The position numbers were made by a program, and so were the translations under genes. Below the pieces are notes generated by a model, which worked only from the letters and a program-made list of their open reading frames with translations, did not search any database and had not been told where the DNA came from. Positions 60,981 to 64,000 of a stretch of DNA of 64,000 bases are shown piece after piece. Source of the DNA: Apostichopus parvimensis (Eukaryota > Echinodermata > Holothuroidea > Aspidochirotida > Stichopodidae); the NCBI GenBank assembly GCA_000934455.1, contig KN884086.1, positions 125,219 to 189,218 of the forward strand. Reading direction: 5' to 3'. Numbering within the stretch: the stretch's first letter is position 1; each line of letters starts with the position of its first letter.

Positions 60981-62010
60981 CCTCAATAGGTGTAATATTT
61001 TAAAGAAACTTTTGAAGGGTATAGCGTCACCTTCAAAAGTGTATCCACGTGAAGGAATTAACAGTCTGGTAGAGCGCCCTCTCATTTAGTTCAACATGGC
61101 GGCTCCCCTGTGACGTTCGTGAGACTCATTTGCAGTTGTATATGTTGAGGGGTTCTGTTGGTAGTGGACTGTAAACAAGTGTTATAATTAAAGTGCAGGC
61201 ATATCTTTCATACTTCATTGTTCTTTTTATCACAGTTATGTCTACTTTATTAATATTGTCTTGCTTCTTCAAAGACTGTATTTTACCAACAGTTTTGTCT
61301 CATGTGCTGTTATGATAACTATATGAATTTGTATGTAGTCTTAAAGGGATAGTATGTTTATAGCTGAAAATAGTAACCTTCTCTTTAACCAACTTCAATT
61401 GTCGGCAGTAATTGCACAATGTATTTTGTCAGTCATGTATTACGCTTTTAAAGGTTGCAACTTTAAGAGATAGTAAACATCACAACCTTAAGCAGTATAT
61501 GTGTGGTAGTTAAAGCAGTATATAGTCAATATGATATTGTTTAGTATTAAGTTGTTGATATAGATAGACATGATGATGACGTAATGATTGCAACTACTTG
61601 TACTTTAAATATTGTTCTGCGTGGCATCAACACCACTGCTCGAGGAATTGTTAATTCGTCCTAATGATGTCTATTCCATGCGTCCTTTTGGAATTGGTTT
61701 TAGGTGATTGTTCCTAGGATGTGCAGATATTGTATAGTTCTCTAGTTTTCTTATTATTGCTTTACTTCTTTTCTTTTACATGCAGGCATGAAGTCCGGTG
61801 ACTATTCAAAGCCATTGCACTCTTCATTTGCCTTTCATTTTGATTTAATATTGATCTCTGATTTTGGTTGCATGTTTAAATACATGGCGCCACCGAATAA
61901 AAGTGTTAAATATCAAACATTGCTTCTTTGTGTTTTGTCCACGACATCCTTACACAAATAACAGAGTATAATATTATGGGTATATAATATGGGTAATATG
62001 AGTATATTTG
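60981..62010. other. Unassigned; possible LTR-like fossil
   Basis: A CAACATGGCGGC motif at 61092, an AATAAA near 61897, and TTTGGCAACGAGG at about 62008 (a motif often found next to the 5' LTR of Gypsy-type elements) together hint at an old solo LTR. Ends and duplications were not found, so this is weak. Confidence 0.2.
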
Positions 62011-62027
62011 GCAACGAGGTTTTCTGC

Positions 62028-62300
62028 AACAAAAATTACCTGCGAAGGTAGAAACTGGGTAAGGAAGTCTGCAGGAAGTGAGTAAAAATCTACGGTTGGG
62101 GGTTGACGAATAGCTGAAGCTAAAATTACAACTCCCTCATCAAATTTATTCCAAGGCGATCAGTCAGTAGGAGAATCGTTTAAGGTACCCCCATACTAGC
62201 TGTTTGTCAAAGCCCCGATCTTAGATTTGTACTCACTTCCTCCAGACTCTCTTACCCAGTTCCCGCCTCCGCGGGTAATTTCCGTTGCGGAAACTTCGAA
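62028..62300. repeat. Long imperfect inverted repeat
   Basis: The left arm (about 62028-62105, with AACTGGGTAAGGAAGTCTGC and GGAAGTGAGTA) is the inverse of the right arm (about 62215-62300). The arms are some 75 bp with scattered changes. Confidence 0.65.
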
Positions 62301-62361
62301 GTATCTAGGGAGATTACAATAAACAACACACTATATTAAAAAGAACAACATCTAGAAAAAA

Positions 62362-62458
62362 TCCACTTCACGACTGCTTTCGTCAATTAAGGACCCATCA
62401 GTCGAATGTACGAACCGAACCCCGGACATTTGCATGGTGAACCCGGTCGTGAAGTGGA
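62362..62458. repeat. Inverted repeat CCACTTCACGAC
   Basis: A 12-bp perfect arm pair, with looser pairing outside, spans about 97 bp; it may be the end pair of a small MITE. Confidence 0.55.
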
Positions 62459-62582
62459 ATTATTCTGTTGTGCTGTTCTCCGTTAATGTTATATATTTCT
62501 ACCATACCATTTAAAGAAAGTGGGACATTCAGAATGATTATCCATATATTCTTCTATAGTATACATCTATATAATAACGTTT

Positions 62583-62615
62583 GATGAAGAAGATCCTGCT
62601 AGGATCGAAACGTAT
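62583..62615 (+). repeat. Dispersed repeat core, copy near right end
   Basis: GAAGAAGATCCTGCTAGGAT plus CGAAACG repeats the same core; the flanks do not match the other copies. Confidence 0.55.
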
Positions 62616-64000
62616 GGGTCTCTAAATTTTGCATATCTATACATGCGTCAGAAACGTTAGCTCCCAACCATCAAATCTGAATTAACATTAACATTGTGCT
62701 TTAGTTTTTGATGTAAACTACTCCTTATATGTACTACGAAAGCAAAACGCTATGTTCTCCATCTTAGATACACCGCAAGGCGATTCTTAAAAGGAAGCGC
62801 CAATTCAACCGAATACGCGCGTATGAACATAAGTTGGCTCAATCATTAAATCATTAAGTGCACACAAACGCGTTTCAAGATATTATCAAACGTACCTTTG
62901 CCTACGCGGGGAGGGGGGGGGGGGTGTACTGGCCCCCTTTTTGTATAAGAAGTATATATCAGTCATAAAAAAAACTCCCTTGTCTTTATGAAGCTATTCA
63001 GTATCCGGGAAGTGTTCAACATCCGGGACACTTTGTAGGTAAAATATAAGTCTACGCCGAGCCGCGCGAAACTGAATTGATAGTATTGTAACGTACACAT
63101 GTAAAAAGGCAGTGTTATAATATGTATAAATTGGAACCGTGAAATAATAAAACCATCCTCTGATTTGGTTTATCAAACCCAATATTGTTAAGAACATATC
63201 CTTTAAACATTTATGTTACGCCTCACAAAATACGATGGAGTTGGATTAATTTTCAGTCGTTGTGCAGCAGTAACCGTACGTCTTAACGTACAGTAAAATC
63301 ATTATTCTTTTTTATTAACATATATATCCTGCTTTGAGCTCCTCACAGCAGCTCTTTTAGAGCTAAATATGTCGTTCTGTCTCTGAAGTTCGGAGCTACT
63401 TCATGTTGTAACGTCAAAGTCAACCCAACTAGCACAGTTTTGAGCGGTGTAGGCCTATTATATTAATTTAGCTATATAAGTGACCATTAAGTCAGCTAAT
63501 ACAATCAGTTTGCACAAATAGGATCGTTTACCTTAGACGCTGGTTTTAATCATGCCTATCGTCAGTGTCCAATACCTATAATAACCATATGTATCGTTAG
63601 TGTCTAACCCCTTTTGTTTGTTTGGTGGTCACTTAAGCCTACCATAAGACAGTCGTAGCTAGTTTGAGCCAGGCCTAACGTAGTCTAGTAGTAGCGGTAC
63701 TCATAGGGCAAATATGCCTTTAAGTCAGACTATGTGGTTATTGATCACAAGCACATTTCAAGTGAAAAGCTCGGATTATCTGAAAGCTATACTTTATATA
63801 ATTAGGCCAATCCTTAAATAAAATCTGAGGTCAAACGTTAATTTTATTTTACATGAGTCATGACCAACCGGCTAAGCTAAGCAAACCTCTTGGACTACAT
63901 AATGACTAAGGCCTTACATACATTTGACCATTTTAGTATGTCCCCTCCTCGGGCTAAGATGAGATGTAGAACAATTTCTACAACTAACAAATCAATACAA
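62616..64000. other. No gene seen
   Basis: Right edge of the window. A poly-G tract lies near 62912; nothing else is recognised. Confidence 0.5.

Noticed and set aside
1-64000. CRISPR arrays, bacterial operons, rRNA genes
   Set aside because: Spliced exons, LINEs and microsatellites mark this as animal nuclear DNA; no such arrays or rRNA were seen.

Overview
The window looks like nuclear DNA of a marine invertebrate deuterostome, most probably an echinoderm and perhaps a sea cucumber. This is an inference from AT-rich, intron-rich DNA, from decayed CR1/L2-type LINEs and hAT-type elements, and from lineage-expanded immune-type receptors. One assembly gap of 165 N lies at 19186-19350.

The real gene content is two families of Ig-bearing membrane receptors. 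Family 1 (+ strand, three paralogs: A 5026-7449, B 17541-25141, C 47853-56366) has the order signal peptide, Ig exons, transmembrane exon, one large NACHT-type P-loop NTPase exon, a short LRR-like exon and a variable tail. B is complete by splice-phase bookkeeping (8 exons, 773 aa, two Ig domains). A lacks any detectable signal or Ig exon. C keeps a signal exon, has one decayed Ig exon, and can be read as a 479-aa Ig-less protein. Family 2 (- strand) is a receptor-tyrosine-kinase-like gene. K (41530-32707, 16 exons, 670 aa) has two Ig domains, a membrane segment and a kinase fold that lacks the beta-3 lysine, the HRD aspartate and the DFG glycine, followed by a tyrosine-bearing tail. A decayed relative D (3134-1293 and beyond the left edge) has a broken Ig exon, an array of 30-31 nt stalk mini-exons and a membrane exon. 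D/A and K/C are both arranged head to head, so receptors of the two families sit as divergent neighbours. A further Ig relic lies at 43797-44085.

Layout: 1-830 dispersed repeat with a hammerhead-like motif; 1.3-3.1 kb receptor D; 3.17-3.78 kb LINE; 5.0-7.4 kb gene A; 7.5-17.5 kb gene-poor, with two nested hAT-type elements at 11.4-12.8 kb; 17.5-25.1 kb gene B; 28.7-31.9 kb LINE; 32.7-41.5 kb gene K; 42.4 kb hAT fragment; 43.8 kb Ig relic; 47.8-56.4 kb gene C; 57.5-61.0 kb nested LINE fragments; 61-64 kb inverted repeats and unassigned DNA.

Reading them together: A, B and C would put an NTPase of the NLR kind directly behind a membrane-spanning, Ig-type sensor, while K would be a catalytically dead receptor whose tail tyrosines could still recruit SH2 proteins. 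Both ideas are inferred from domain order and residues, without expression data.
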